64,000 bases of DNA from CAIUGU01 sp965279735 (GTDB taxonomy: Bacteria; Pseudomonadota; Gammaproteobacteria; Steroidobacterales; Steroidobacteraceae), in contig OZ257260.1 in the NCBI GenBank assembly GCA_965279735.1, forward strand, positions 3,410,001-3,474,000, given 5' to 3'. This document shows, piece after piece, positions 53,484-62,658 of the stretch. The position numbers and the translations under genes were made by a program. The stretch's first letter is position 1; each line of letters begins with the position of its first letter. A model generated the notes under the pieces. The model saw only the letters and a list, made by a program, of their open reading frames with translations. It was not told where the DNA came from and did no database searches.

Positions 53484-55589
53484 ATGCTCGACCGTTTGAA
53501 AAAGATCATCGGCAGTCTTCCGTTCGATCCTGAGCGGACTTCCTTGAGCGTCTGGCTCGCGCTCACGAATGTCGTGATCGTGCTGCTCGTGGTCACAGGC
53601 ATTTCGGTCTCCGCCATCGGCATGCTGCGCAACCTGGCGGATGATCAGGGCCAGGCGCGGGTCCAGCTCGCAGGTGCGATGGCGCGCGAAGATCTCCGCC
53701 GCTACGGAGAAGACACTCTCAACCAGGCCCGCAGCCTCGCGGAACGCCCAACGCTGCAACGTCTGCTGGCGGAATCGCGACCCGGCACCGTTGAGCCTTT
53801 ACTCAAGCGCGCGTGCGAAACCGACACCCTCGACGCTTGCGCGGTATTTGTCGGCTCCAACCTGATCGCCCGGACTGGCGCTGCGCTGCCTTGGGACGAA
53901 ATCCTGCAGGCGAGTACAGAACAAGGTGAACGTTTCCTGGCAGCACCGAGTGGCGGCGGTCCAGCGTTGCTCGGCGCCGTTGCACCCTTGAATGCCAACG
54001 CCGGCACGCGCGTCATCGTCATCCGCCTCCTCGGTGCGAAGGTGGAACAGCGGATCAGCGAGCGCATCGGGCTGCCGATCCGTCTGCTCAACTATCGCAA
54101 CTTCACCGATGCACCGGTCGATGCCTACACGCAACTCCATTCCGCCGGCCTGTCCGATGGCCGCTTCGCCGTCCAGCGTGTGGATGCGTCCAACCTGTAT
54201 GCGTCGAGTTTTCCTGTCTTCGCCGCCACTGGCGAAGCGATTGCATTGATCGAGGCCCGGCTATCAGCCGAAGAAATTGACAGCTCTGTCAGCAGGCTCG
54301 TCAGGCGTCTGCTGGTGACAGCCCTCATCCTCGCGGCGCTTGCGGTGCTGGCCGGTTACATCCTGGGCCAGCGGGTCGCCGGTCCTGTCAGTGAGCTGAC
54401 GAAGGCAGCGGTGCGACTCGGCGAAGGTGACTTCTCGACATCGATTCCCACGGGCGGTGCGGCGGAAGTCGGTGTGCTGGCCCGGACGATGGAAGACATG
54501 CGACGGAATCTCGTCGAACTCACCGGCGCATTGCGACGCCGGGAAGCTGAGGCGCAGGCCGTGTTGAAAGGTGTTGTCGAGGGCGTGTATGCCGTCGACA
54601 AGAGTCGCGTGATTCGCTATCTCAATCCGCAGGCGGCACGTCTGCTGGGCGTCCAACCTCAGGAAGCGATAGGTCGTTTCTGTGGCGACGTGCTCAAGCC
54701 CTGCAGCGAAAAGGGACTACGACCGTGCGAGACGCGTTGCCCCATCCTGCACGCGAGGATTGACGGCAGTGCGCAAGCCATCGAGAGACTGGAACTCGGC
54801 AACGGCGCGCCGCGGACGACGGTCATCACCAGCGCGGCGAGCGTCGATGGTCTGCAGGTCCAGGTCATTCGCGACGAGACTGACCTCGAAGCTGTGCGGC
54901 GCGCACGCGATTCAACGCTGGCGAATATCTCACACGAGTTCCGTACACCGCTAGCCGCGCAGCTGGCATCCATCGAACTGTTGCGGGAAGGCCTGAACAC
55001 GATGGCACCGGATGAGCGCGAGGAGCTGGTCCTGTCGCTTGAGCGCGGTACGTTGCGACTCACGAGGCTGATCGACAATCTGCTCGAAAGCGTGCGGATC
55101 GAATCCGGACAACTTGGCATCCGTCATCAGAGCGTGGTGCTGACGGAGGTCGTCGAAGACACGATTGCCTTGATCGGGTCCCTCATCGCCCAGCGGCACC
55201 AGACCCTCGAAGTGACGATTCCTGAAGATCTGCCGAACATCGATGGCGACGGCTCACGCCTCACGCAGGTGTTCGTCAACCTGCTGGCGAATGCGAGCAA
55301 GTTCGCTCCGGAGAGCAGCACGCTGCGAATTGGCGCCGAAGCGCAGGGCAGGCGCGTCGCTGCGTGGGTCGAGGACGAAGGTCCCGGCTTGCCACAGGTC
55401 GAGGTGGGTTCGCTCTTCGACCAGTTCCATCGCGGGCCTGAGGAAGAGCCCGAGCCCGGTGGTCTGGGGCTCGGGCTCTGGATCGTCAAATCCATCATCG
55501 ACCGGCATGGCGGCGAGATCAGCGCTGTCCGGACCCAGGAAAACAGGACGCGGTTTACGATCACGCTGCCCGTTGAAATCGAGCAATGA
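53484..55589 (+). CDS. Sensor histidine kinase with periplasmic, HAMP and Cys-rich PAS domains
   Basis: The 701-residue kinase has a transmembrane helix at about 24-47, a periplasmic sensor region to about 270, a second helix (LLVTALILAALAVLAGYILG), a HAMP domain to about 345, and a PAS domain carrying C400, C407, C415 and C419. The HisKA domain has H484 in ISHEFRTP, and the ATPase domain follows with N- and G-box motifs (VNLLANASKFAPE, GLGLGLWIVKSIID). It is coupled by position to the sulfate transporter and to the downstream response regulator; the signal is unknown. Confidence 0.9.
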   Translation: MLDRLKKIIGSLPFDPERTSLSVWLALTNVVIVLLVVTGISVSAIGMLRNLADDQGQARVQLAGAMAREDLRRYGEDTLNQARSLAERPTLQRLLAESRPGTVEPLLKRACETDTLDACAVFVGSNLIARTGAALPWDEILQASTEQGERFLAAPSGGGPALLGAVAPLNANAGTRVIVIRLLGAKVEQRISERIGLPIRLLNYRNFTDAPVDAYTQLHSAGLSDGRFAVQRVDASNLYASSFPVFAATGEAIALIEARLSAEEIDSSVSRLVRRLLVTALILAALAVLAGYILGQRVAGPVSELTKAAVRLGEGDFSTSIPTGGAAEVGVLARTMEDMRRNLVELTGALRRREAEAQAVLKGVVEGVYAVDKSRVIRYLNPQAARLLGVQPQEAIGRFCGDVLKPCSEKGLRPCETRCPILHARIDGSAQAIERLELGNGAPRTTVITSAASVDGLQVQVIRDETDLEAVRRARDSTLANISHEFRTPLAAQLASIELLREGLNTMAPDEREELVLSLERGTLRLTRLIDNLLESVRIESGQLGIRHQSVVLTEVVEDTIALIGSLIAQRHQTLEVTIPEDLPNIDGDGSRLTQVFVNLLANASKFAPESSTLRIGAEAQGRRVAAWVEDEGPGLPQVEVGSLFDQFHRGPEEEPEPGGLGLGLWIVKSIIDRHGGEISAVRTQENRTRFTITLPVEIEQ

Positions 55590-55658
55590 GAAATCAGGCA
55601 ATGACGTCATGCCATTTTCATCTGTAACACGCCGGTTCCAGCCTGTAGCCTTGCCTGA

Positions 55659-56333
55659 ATGAAAATCCTCATTGCCGACGACGATCGTGATCTGCTGGGC
55701 CTGATCGGTTTCACGCTGACGCAGGCCGGTTACCTTGTCGTGAAAGCAGGCGACGGACCTACCGCCATCAAGGCCTTCGAGGCGGAGCAGCCTGACATCC
55801 TGGTCCTCGACATCAACATGCCGGGAGCGACTGGTTTTCAGGTCTGCGAAGTGGTGCGCCAGAGTTCCCGCGTGCCGATCATGATGCTCACGGCGCGAGG
55901 CGAGGAAGAAGATCTCGTGCGCGCACTCGAACTCGGAGCTGACGATTACCTCACCAAGCCGTTCAGTCCCCGCACGTTGCTCGCGCGTGTAAAGGCGTTG
56001 CTGAGACGTGCAGGCATGGATACCGCGACGCCTCTAGCTGCCGGACGCATCAGTCTCGACGTCGATGAACACACTGTGCAGGTCGGAGGCGGCGAACCGA
56101 TCCGGCTCACCAAACTCGAATTGCGACTGCTGCAGATGCTGCTCGCGAACGCCGGCCACACCGTGAGTTCCGATCGCCTGCTCATGCAGGTCTGGGGACA
56201 TCGCGGTGCCGGTGACCGCCAGCTCCTCAAGCAGCTCGTCCATCGCCTCCGCCACAAACTCGAAGTCGATCCGGCAGTGCCGTTGTTGTTGCAGACAGCG
56301 CCGGGCGCTGGTTACCGCTTAGTTGTCGAATAA
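55659..56333 (+). CDS. OmpR/PhoB-type response regulator
   Basis: The 224-residue regulator has a receiver domain with D51 in LVLDINMPG as phosphoacceptor and a C-terminal winged-helix DNA-binding domain (PIRLTKLELRLLQMLLANAG, ending in the PGAGYRLVVE wing). It lies 69 nt after the histidine-kinase stop and is presumably its partner. Regulon is unknown; the sulfate transporter genes are likely. A 16-bp palindrome lies 145 nt downstream. Confidence 0.93.
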   Translation: MKILIADDDRDLLGLIGFTLTQAGYLVVKAGDGPTAIKAFEAEQPDILVLDINMPGATGFQVCEVVRQSSRVPIMMLTARGEEEDLVRALELGADDYLTKPFSPRTLLARVKALLRRAGMDTATPLAAGRISLDVDEHTVQVGGGEPIRLTKLELRLLQMLLANAGHTVSSDRLLMQVWGHRGAGDRQLLKQLVHRLRHKLEVDPAVPLLLQTAPGAGYRLVVE

Positions 56334-56700
56334 GACTGAAGTAGCAATTTTTCTTCTATTTCCGGAAGCGGCTCGTGCCGCAAGTTGTTTTCAAGACCGC
56401 GGCAAATACCAGCTGCTTCGCTATCCTTGCTACGCAGCTGGACCAGGGTGGCTGTCCGTAGCCACCCGCGACGCGGGCGAAATATATTTCGCGAAAAGGC
56501 ATCCGCATCGCCCCTGTAGGCTTCGAAAAAAACGTCCGTGTTTTTGACGATCTTGAAAACAACTTCCGACCCAAGCCGCGCAACGGATCAGCGAATCCAT
56601 TCATTCTGGCGGATCGTTACCTGCTGAGACTGAAACGTTACCGGAGGTTCCCTAGAATCGATTCCAGATCCGCGTCCCCGCGAACGCACTGGAGCGATCA
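56334..56700. other. Gene-free stretch after the response regulator
   Basis: No convincing gene is present in these 367 nt. The features seen are a perfect 16-bp palindrome (56478-56493) and an A/T-rich patch around AAATATATTT. A 74-codon frame covering 56323-56547 has unstructured composition and is rejected. Confidence 0.6.
56478..56493. promoter_or_regulatory. Perfect 16-bp palindrome, possible operator
   Basis: GCGAAATATATTTCGC is self-complementary along all 16 bases and stands out in this GC-rich stretch. It lies about 200 nt upstream of the small membrane-protein gene at 56701. It could be a repressor or response-regulator site; no binding protein can be named. Confidence 0.4.
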
Positions 56701-56829
56701 ATGGAAGAAATTACCGCAGATTCCGGTCCGGAAGCGCCTTCCCCCGCTCATGCGCTTCGCATGCTGATCAACGTGGCCGCAGTCGCCACCGTTGTCATCG
56801 CCGCCCTCGCCACTGCCGTCCCCGTCTGA
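56701..56829 (+). CDS. 42-residue single-pass membrane protein
   Basis: A clear short gene runs from ATG 56701 to TGA 56829 with a GGAG Shine-Dalgarno at 56691-56694, 6 nt before the start. The product has an acidic N-terminal half (MEEITADSGPEAPSPAH) and a C-terminal transmembrane helix (NVAAVATVVIAALATAV). It has no recognised family. It lies alone between the response regulator and the flavoprotein gene, with repeat locus C starting 4 nt after its stop. Confidence 0.55.
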   Translation: MEEITADSGPEAPSPAHALRMLINVAAVATVVIAALATAVPV

Positions 56830-56832
56830 TCT

Positions 56833-56918
56833 GGCCTGTCGCTAGACCTTTAGCCTCGCAGGGGCTACTTGGCGGCAGCCCTACCTGTCGCGTCTGCGAC
56901 CTACCTGCCGATAGGCCA
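56833..56918. repeat. Modular hairpin-block repeat, locus C
   Basis: This short member of the family contains CCTGTCGCTAGACC, the AGCCTCGCAGGGGCT block, GGCGGCAGCCCTACC, and GTCGCGTCTGCGAC, each matching a block of loci A or B in the same or reverse orientation. It begins right after the 42-residue protein's stop. Confidence 0.8.
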
Positions 56919-57000
56919 TCTGCTTCTTTCTGAGCCCTTCTTGTAACCACCGCACGACTTACTTGATACCGCGTCCTGCCTAACCTGTGCCGATAGCGGG

Positions 57001-58404
57001 TTGCAGGCGGATCATTCATTGGCTCAGTTGTTGCGAACGATCGTCGTGGTTGGCGGCGGTTTCTCAGGGACGGTATTGACGGCAAATCTGCTGAAGAATC
57101 CGCCTGCCGGGCCGACGCGCGTTCTGTTGATCGAGCGACGCGATGAGATCGGTCGCGGGGTCGCGTATGCAGCGAGGGGTGCGCAGTATCTGCTGAATGT
57201 CCCGGCAGGTCGCATGTCCGCGGTATCGGCGGAACCGAGGCAATTCCTGGAATTCGCCCGCCGTCGTTTTCCGAACGTCGAAGCAGAAGATTTTCTGCCG
57301 CGTCAGCTCTATGGCGAATACCTGCAGGAAGTTCTGCTGGCCGCCGAACTATCAGCTCCACGCCATGTGCGCCTGGAGAAGATCCAGGCCGAAGTCACCG
57401 GTGTTTATCGCCTCGACCGGACGGCGCCTTTACAAGTGCAACTGGCCGATGGCCGGCTGCTGATTGCCGACGATGTGGTGATCGCGTGTGGCAATCCACC
57501 GCCTGCGAACCTCGCTGCACTCGAAGCCATCGCCGACCATCCGCAGTATGTACGTGATGCCTGCACCGGCAACGGCAAACTTCCCTACGCGGGCGCAACG
57601 TTGCTGATCGGTACAGGCCTCACGATGGCGGACACAGTTCTCGCTGCGTCAGAGAATCCCAAAGTCGTGTTTCATGCGTTGTCGCGGCATGGCTTGATTC
57701 CGCCCGTCCAGACAGCCTTTCGCCCGGACGCCTTCAAGGGCGATGGCAATGCGCTCCTGCTCTCGACCGCATCGTCGTTGCGCAGCCTGGTCAGCGCGAC
57801 ACGGATTCTCGCGCGCGAAGCGGAAGCGAGCGGGGGCGACTGGCGTGAAGCAGTCACCTTTGTCCGCAACATGGCACCGGCACTCTGGCAACGTCTGCCC
57901 GAGCGGGATCGCCGGCGTTTTTTAAGGCATCTGCGTGCGTACTGGGACATTCATCGGCACCGCTTGCCACCCCAGACCGTGCACCGGATTGCGGAGTTGC
58001 GTCGCGCTGGCCGCCTGCACATTCATGCCGGACATATTCAGCAGGTCAGGGCGGAGAACTCGAAGCTGCATCTGCGCTGGCGGCCGCGCGGTGGAACCAC
58101 ATCGCAGGAGCTCATTGTCGACTGGATCGTGAACTGCACCGGGCCCGATTACGACCTGCGTCGTTCGACCGATCCGCTATCCCAGAGTCTGCTTCGCTCA
58201 GGACTTGCCGTTCCGGATGCCTGCGGACTGGGCCTGCGCACCGGGCCGAATGGTGCCGTGATAGATGTCGACGGCTGGCCCGGAACGCACCTGTTTTATG
58301 TAGGCCCGATGTTGCGCGCCGATCACTGGGAAGCGACGGCAGCCGCAGAGCTGCGTGTCCACGCCGAGCGATTGAGCCTCCATCTGGCGTCCGGGAGAAC
58401 CTGA
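57001..58404 (+). CDS. FAD/NAD(P)-binding protein (NAD_binding_9 type)
   Basis: The 467-residue protein has an FAD Rossmann motif, VVVGGGFSGTVLTANLL, soon after the start, then ERRDEIGRGVAYAARGAQYLLN and RQFLEFARRRFPNVE, and a second dinucleotide fold around ATLLIGTGLTMADTVLAA. Such proteins are putative flavin-dependent oxidoreductases of unknown substrate. The start is uncertain: TTG at 57001, 57019, 57028 and 57031 are all in frame and no ATG is near. It overlaps the following response regulator by the TGATG junction at 58402-58406, so the two are coupled. Confidence 0.8.
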   Translation: MQADHSLAQLLRTIVVVGGGFSGTVLTANLLKNPPAGPTRVLLIERRDEIGRGVAYAARGAQYLLNVPAGRMSAVSAEPRQFLEFARRRFPNVEAEDFLPRQLYGEYLQEVLLAAELSAPRHVRLEKIQAEVTGVYRLDRTAPLQVQLADGRLLIADDVVIACGNPPPANLAALEAIADHPQYVRDACTGNGKLPYAGATLLIGTGLTMADTVLAASENPKVVFHALSRHGLIPPVQTAFRPDAFKGDGNALLLSTASSLRSLVSATRILAREAEASGGDWREAVTFVRNMAPALWQRLPERDRRRFLRHLRAYWDIHRHRLPPQTVHRIAELRRAGRLHIHAGHIQQVRAENSKLHLRWRPRGGTTSQELIVDWIVNCTGPDYDLRRSTDPLSQSLLRSGLAVPDACGLGLRTGPNGAVIDVDGWPGTHLFYVGPMLRADHWEATAAAELRVHAERLSLHLASGRT

Positions 58405-59129
58405 TGCCTGTTGAAACCTCGCCCACTCGCGTGTTGATTGCCGACGACGATGCCGATCTGCTGGCTCTGGTCGATTTCACGTTGCGCCACGCCGGATTCG
58501 AAGTGGTTGCCGCCAGAAACGGCACGAAGGCACTCGAAGCTTTCACGCGCGAAAAATTCTCGCTGGTGATTTTGGACATCAACATGCCGGGCCTCGACGG
58601 TTTCACCGTATGCGAAGGGATTCGCCTCCAGTCCACGGTGCCGGTCATGATGCTGAGTGCCCGCGACGAGGAAGCCGACATGGTGCGTGCACTCGAAGCA
58701 GGTGCCGACGGTTACATCACCAAACCCTTCAGTCCCCGCACATTGATTGCACGCGCTCGTGCCTACCTGCGTCGCGCTCAACCCAGTGACGTAAATCGTG
58801 TGGAAGTGGATGGCTTGCAGCTCGAGGTCGATGCCCATGCCATCCGGCACGGCAACGAAGAACTGCATCTCACGCGCCTGGAGACGAAAGTCCTGCAGGC
58901 TTTGATGTCTACTCCGGGGCGGACCGTGAGTGCTGACCGACTGGTCACCGACGCGTGGGGCCGTTGCGGTCCGGAGGAACGTCACGCACTCAAGCAAGTG
59001 ATCTACCGTCTTCGACGAAAGCTCGACGCCGAGCCCGCCCTGCGTGATCACCTGCAGACAACTCGCAGTGCCGGCTATCGCTGGAGCTCCGAAGCGAACA
59101 GAGCCGATGTGGATTCAGCAGTCGGCTGA
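58404..59129 (+). CDS. OmpR/PhoB-type response regulator (second, orphan)
   Basis: The 241-residue regulator has D58 in VILDINMPG as phosphoacceptor and a winged-helix DNA-binding domain ending in TTRSAGYRWSSE. Its receiver and linker resemble the regulator at 55659 (for example KPFSPRTLIARARAYLRRA and KPFSPRTLLARVKALLRRA), so the two are related paralogues. No kinase gene is adjacent. It is translationally coupled to the flavoprotein gene, perhaps reporting on its redox state; that is inference. Confidence 0.92.
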   Translation: MPVETSPTRVLIADDDADLLALVDFTLRHAGFEVVAARNGTKALEAFTREKFSLVILDINMPGLDGFTVCEGIRLQSTVPVMMLSARDEEADMVRALEAGADGYITKPFSPRTLIARARAYLRRAQPSDVNRVEVDGLQLEVDAHAIRHGNEELHLTRLETKVLQALMSTPGRTVSADRLVTDAWGRCGPEERHALKQVIYRLRRKLDAEPALRDHLQTTRSAGYRWSSEANRADVDSAVG

Positions 59130-59431
59130 ATACTTTTTTTTTGCGCATATTGCGCTGGAAAACGGGCAGCCTGGCTCATCTGCCCGGAAACACCGAAAAA
59201 GAATTATCAGGACGTGGTGACATTCCGCCCGGTATCGGTAACGCATCGTTACCTGCAAGCCTCTCGTAGTCGCGGAAAAATAACAATCCAGTCACATCCC
59301 GTGGCGTCGTGTGGAGATAACGAAACGGCATTTTGTGCGACGCATATCGACTACTAGATTGCGCTCCATTCACGCAGCCAACGGCATCTGCCGGCGATGC
59401 GCGACTTACGCAACACCACACGGAGCCGATC
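59130..59431. other. Intergenic stretch before rhodanese-like gene
   Basis: No gene is visible in these 302 nt. It contains a CGGGCAG/CTGCCCG hairpin near 59163-59186, possibly ending the regulator transcript, and A/T-rich stretches near 59275-59365 suitable for a promoter. GGAG at 59422-59425 is the ribosome binding site of the next gene. Confidence 0.5.
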
Positions 59432-59893
59432 ATGAAGAGCACAAGCGCAACGCTACTGACCCTCGCTGCTGTATTCGCCTTTGCACAGTTCAGCGTCCAG
59501 GCAGCAGAACCCTCGAAGGCACATATCCTGACGAACGCGGAGTTCGATGCGCTGCTCGCGAAGCCAGAGAGCGTGGTGGTTGTCGACGTACGCCGTCCCG
59601 ATGAACTGACGAAGATCGGTGGCTTTCCTGTCTACCTGAGCATCCAGAACAGCGAACTGGAGAAGAATCTCGCCTTCATACCCAAGGATCGTACCGTCGT
59701 GACGGTCTCGAACAACTCTGTTCGCGCAGGACGCGCCGCCGACCTGCTGGCTGCCAAAGGCTTCAAGGTCGCTGGCGCAATCGGCGCAAAGAAATACGAA
59801 GAAGCGGGCGGGACACTGGCGAAGATCATTCCGCCCGAGCCACGCGCTGAAGGTGCTGCCGCTGCTCAGCCTGCCGCCGCCGCTGCGCATTGA
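59432..59893 (+). CDS. Secreted rhodanese-like protein lacking the catalytic cysteine
   Basis: The 153-residue product has a signal peptide (MKSTSATLLTLAAVFAFAQFSVQA split at residue 20, ends AA) and a rhodanese fold, with VVVVDVRRPDELTKIGGFP for the first half and VTVSNNSVRAGRAADLLAAKGFKV for the second, in pieces. Aligned with the usual CRSGNRSxRAA loop, the catalytic cysteine position holds serine. It ends in an Ala/Pro-rich tail. It is probably a periplasmic binding or regulatory protein rather than a sulfurtransferase. It lies upstream of a TonB receptor. Confidence 0.85.
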   Translation: MKSTSATLLTLAAVFAFAQFSVQAAEPSKAHILTNAEFDALLAKPESVVVVDVRRPDELTKIGGFPVYLSIQNSELEKNLAFIPKDRTVVTVSNNSVRAGRAADLLAAKGFKVAGAIGAKKYEEAGGTLAKIIPPEPRAEGAAAAQPAAAAAH

Positions 59894-60046
59894 CCCATCT
59901 GTCTCAATATTTTGACCGGGTTCCAAAGACGATGTCACAGGTTCTCTATCGCTGGACGAAGGTCTGCAGGTGTCGACCTGCCTACCTTGCGGCACTTGCC
60001 GCTGCCCTCCGGTTTGACCTTCGCATCGTTTGAATGGGGATTTGCA

Positions 60047-62608
60047 ATGAAGATTCTTGACGTTGACTTTCAACACACTGGCAGTGCCGAACTGCGCCGG
60101 CAGATTGCACGTGCGCTCAAGACTGCTGGATCAACCGCATTGGTGGGTGGCAGCCTGCTGCTCGGCTCACTGTCGGTTCATGCGCAGCAGGCCGAGGGCG
60201 CAAGCAGAAATGACGGACTCGAGGAAGTCCTCGTGACCGCGCGCAATCGAGTGGAAAGCGCCCAGGACATCCCGCTGCCCATCTCCGTGCTGAGTTCAGA
60301 GCGTCTCGAACGCGAGGAAATCAAGAACATCTATGACTTGCCGCTGGTCCTGCCGAACTTTGTGATCACTGGCAACAACGCGCGCAACATCAGCCCGCGT
60401 CTGCGCGGCCTCGGTGGCAACGGTACGGGTGACTCGATGGAACGCAGCGTGGGTTTCATCGTCGACGGCGTAACCCTCTATTACACCGGCCAGGCGTGGT
60501 CCGAGTATGTCGATCTCGATCGCATGGAAGTCCTGCGCGGTCCGCAGGGCACGTTGATGGGCAAGAACACGACGTTGGGCGCCGTCAATATCGTCACCAA
60601 GTTGCCTAGCTTCGACAAGAGCAGTTCACTCGAAATCGGTGCAGGCGATCTCAATACGTTGAACGGCAAATTTACCAGTACCGGACCCCTGGTCGACAAC
60701 GTACTGGCGTACCGCGGGTCATTCTCGATCAGCCGCGCAGATGGGCTGTACAAGAACCTCTACCAGTCGCTCGGCCACACGGATGAGACCTGGCGCGAAA
60801 CCAACAAGATCTCCGGCCGTGTGCAGTTGCTGTGGACGCCGACGGAGAATCTCACGGGACGCATCATCCTCGACAAGCTGCGCTCGGATGAGCGCGTGAA
60901 CACGGGAACGGTATACCTCTCGAACGGGCCGACCACTTACGCGGATGGAGCGCTGCGACCGACCTTTACGCCAATCGCCTACACGCCCACCGGTTCGTAT
61001 GTGAACTATGGCTTTCTGGGCAAGTGGGCGGAACGCGCTGCGTGGTTCCACAATCCGGATGGTTCCGCCTACCAGCCGCTGCTGAACACGACAGACATCG
61101 TCAACAAGATCGCCCGCCCGCAGGTCACGAACCAGTATGGTGGCTCGGCGCAGTTTGACTGGAAAGTGGGTGACTACACCCTCACTTCCATCTCGGCCTA
61201 TCGCTACCAGGATTTCGATATCAAGAATGGCGGCCAGAATGGCATCTACGATATTTCAAACAGCGGGCAGCAGCTCTGGAACAACCAGATCTCGCAGGAA
61301 CTGCGCCTGACCTCGTCGGTCGGCAACAAGATCGACTACCAGGCCGGCCTCTACTATCTGGCTGCAAGGGTTTACAGCGACGACCCGAACTACTTCGGCG
61401 AAGACGCGGGCGCATGGCAAGCAACATCCGGCCAGTACACCACCCTGATTAACAGTGCAGCGGGTCGCGTCCTGATGCAGAAGTCCCTGGAGGATGTCTA
61501 CCAGTCATCCGTCACCGATGCCCGCGTCGACAGCATTGCCGCTTATGGACAGGCCGACTGGCATATCACCGAGCGCGCCACGTTGACGGCAGGTGTGCGC
61601 CAGACGCAGGAGCACAAGACCAACCGGATCCGCCAGGAGCTCGATCGGCCCGGAGATGATCTCGATGCGCTGGGTGCAACGCTAGGCGCGACAGCCGCGC
61701 AGATCAACGCCGCCAAGGCGATCCGGACGGCAAACCTCACGCCGGCATTTGACTGGTACAACGGCAAGCCGATCGATCAGCCGCTGACTGCCTGGAACAC
61801 GGGTCTGAACTTCAAGATTACGCCCGACATCAGTCTGTACGGATCGGTGGGTGTCGGCATCAAGTCGGGCTTCATTTCCTTCCTGCAGCAGCGCGTGCCG
61901 GGCAATGTGGATCTCGAGACGACGATCGAGCCCGAGGAATCCCTGGACTTCGAACTCGGGGTCAAGAGCCTGCTGCTCGACAACCGGTTGCAGGTGAACC
62001 TGAACGTCTACCAGACCCGGCTGAAGGATTACCAGGCTTCCTGGACCCGCCAATCGGATCTGAACGATCCGCTGACCCGCATCACGGGCTTCGGCAATGC
62101 CGAAAAAGTGGTCGCACGTGGCATCGAACTCGACAGTGCTTATCGCATCGGCGATTTCACCTTGAGCCTGAATGGTGCTTATAACGAGGCGACGTACGAG
62201 ACTCAGTGGCTGGTGCAGCGGCCAAACATTGCAGCGACACAGTTTTTCGATGTGAAGGGCGAGCAGATCGCGAACGTTCCGAAATGGGGCTTCAACCAGA
62301 ACCTGTCGTACGAAATTCCCTTAGGGAATTTCCTCGGCACGGTAACGTTCTCCAACAGCTACCGTTCCGGCGCCTACCTCAACGACAACCATGCCGCGGA
62401 TACCTACCAGAAGTCCTACACGGTCAGCAACCTCGGCTTCGGCTTCGGCTCGGAGGACAAGTCTTGGGAAGTCTCGCTGTTCGTCAAGAATCTCTTCGAC
62501 GTCGAGTACAGCAGCACTCTGAGTACATGGGGCAATACGGCGGCCGTTTCACAGACAATCGGCAATCCTCGTTATGCGACGGTCGTGTTCCGCAGCCGCA
62601 TCCAGTAG
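60047..62608 (+). CDS. TonB-dependent outer-membrane receptor
   Basis: The 853-residue protein carries a long N-terminus before a hydrophobic signal-like segment (ALVGGSLLLGSLSVHAQQ), a TonB-box-like VLVTARNRVESAQDIPLPI, a plug with VLRGPQGTLMGKNTTLGAVN and a 22-strand barrel ending in ATVVFRSRIQ. The start ATG 60047 is preferred over upstream in-frame codons. The ligand is unknown. It is co-directional with the rhodanese-like gene upstream and the DUF6152-like gene downstream, suggesting a shared uptake function for a sulfur-containing or bulky organic nutrient; that is inference. Confidence 0.93.
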   Translation: MKILDVDFQHTGSAELRRQIARALKTAGSTALVGGSLLLGSLSVHAQQAEGASRNDGLEEVLVTARNRVESAQDIPLPISVLSSERLEREEIKNIYDLPLVLPNFVITGNNARNISPRLRGLGGNGTGDSMERSVGFIVDGVTLYYTGQAWSEYVDLDRMEVLRGPQGTLMGKNTTLGAVNIVTKLPSFDKSSSLEIGAGDLNTLNGKFTSTGPLVDNVLAYRGSFSISRADGLYKNLYQSLGHTDETWRETNKISGRVQLLWTPTENLTGRIILDKLRSDERVNTGTVYLSNGPTTYADGALRPTFTPIAYTPTGSYVNYGFLGKWAERAAWFHNPDGSAYQPLLNTTDIVNKIARPQVTNQYGGSAQFDWKVGDYTLTSISAYRYQDFDIKNGGQNGIYDISNSGQQLWNNQISQELRLTSSVGNKIDYQAGLYYLAARVYSDDPNYFGEDAGAWQATSGQYTTLINSAAGRVLMQKSLEDVYQSSVTDARVDSIAAYGQADWHITERATLTAGVRQTQEHKTNRIRQELDRPGDDLDALGATLGATAAQINAAKAIRTANLTPAFDWYNGKPIDQPLTAWNTGLNFKITPDISLYGSVGVGIKSGFISFLQQRVPGNVDLETTIEPEESLDFELGVKSLLLDNRLQVNLNVYQTRLKDYQASWTRQSDLNDPLTRITGFGNAEKVVARGIELDSAYRIGDFTLSLNGAYNEATYETQWLVQRPNIAATQFFDVKGEQIANVPKWGFNQNLSYEIPLGNFLGTVTFSNSYRSGAYLNDNHAADTYQKSYTVSNLGFGFGSEDKSWEVSLFVKNLFDVEYSSTLSTWGNTAAVSQTIGNPRYATVVFRSRIQ

Positions 62609-62658
62609 CGGAAGCATTCCTGGAAACCATTCAATTTGATGAACACTCGAGGACAGTC

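Noticed and set aside
56323..56547. 74-residue plus-strand frame after the response regulator
   Set aside because: It starts inside the regulator gene, has no ribosome binding site, and a random-looking composition.
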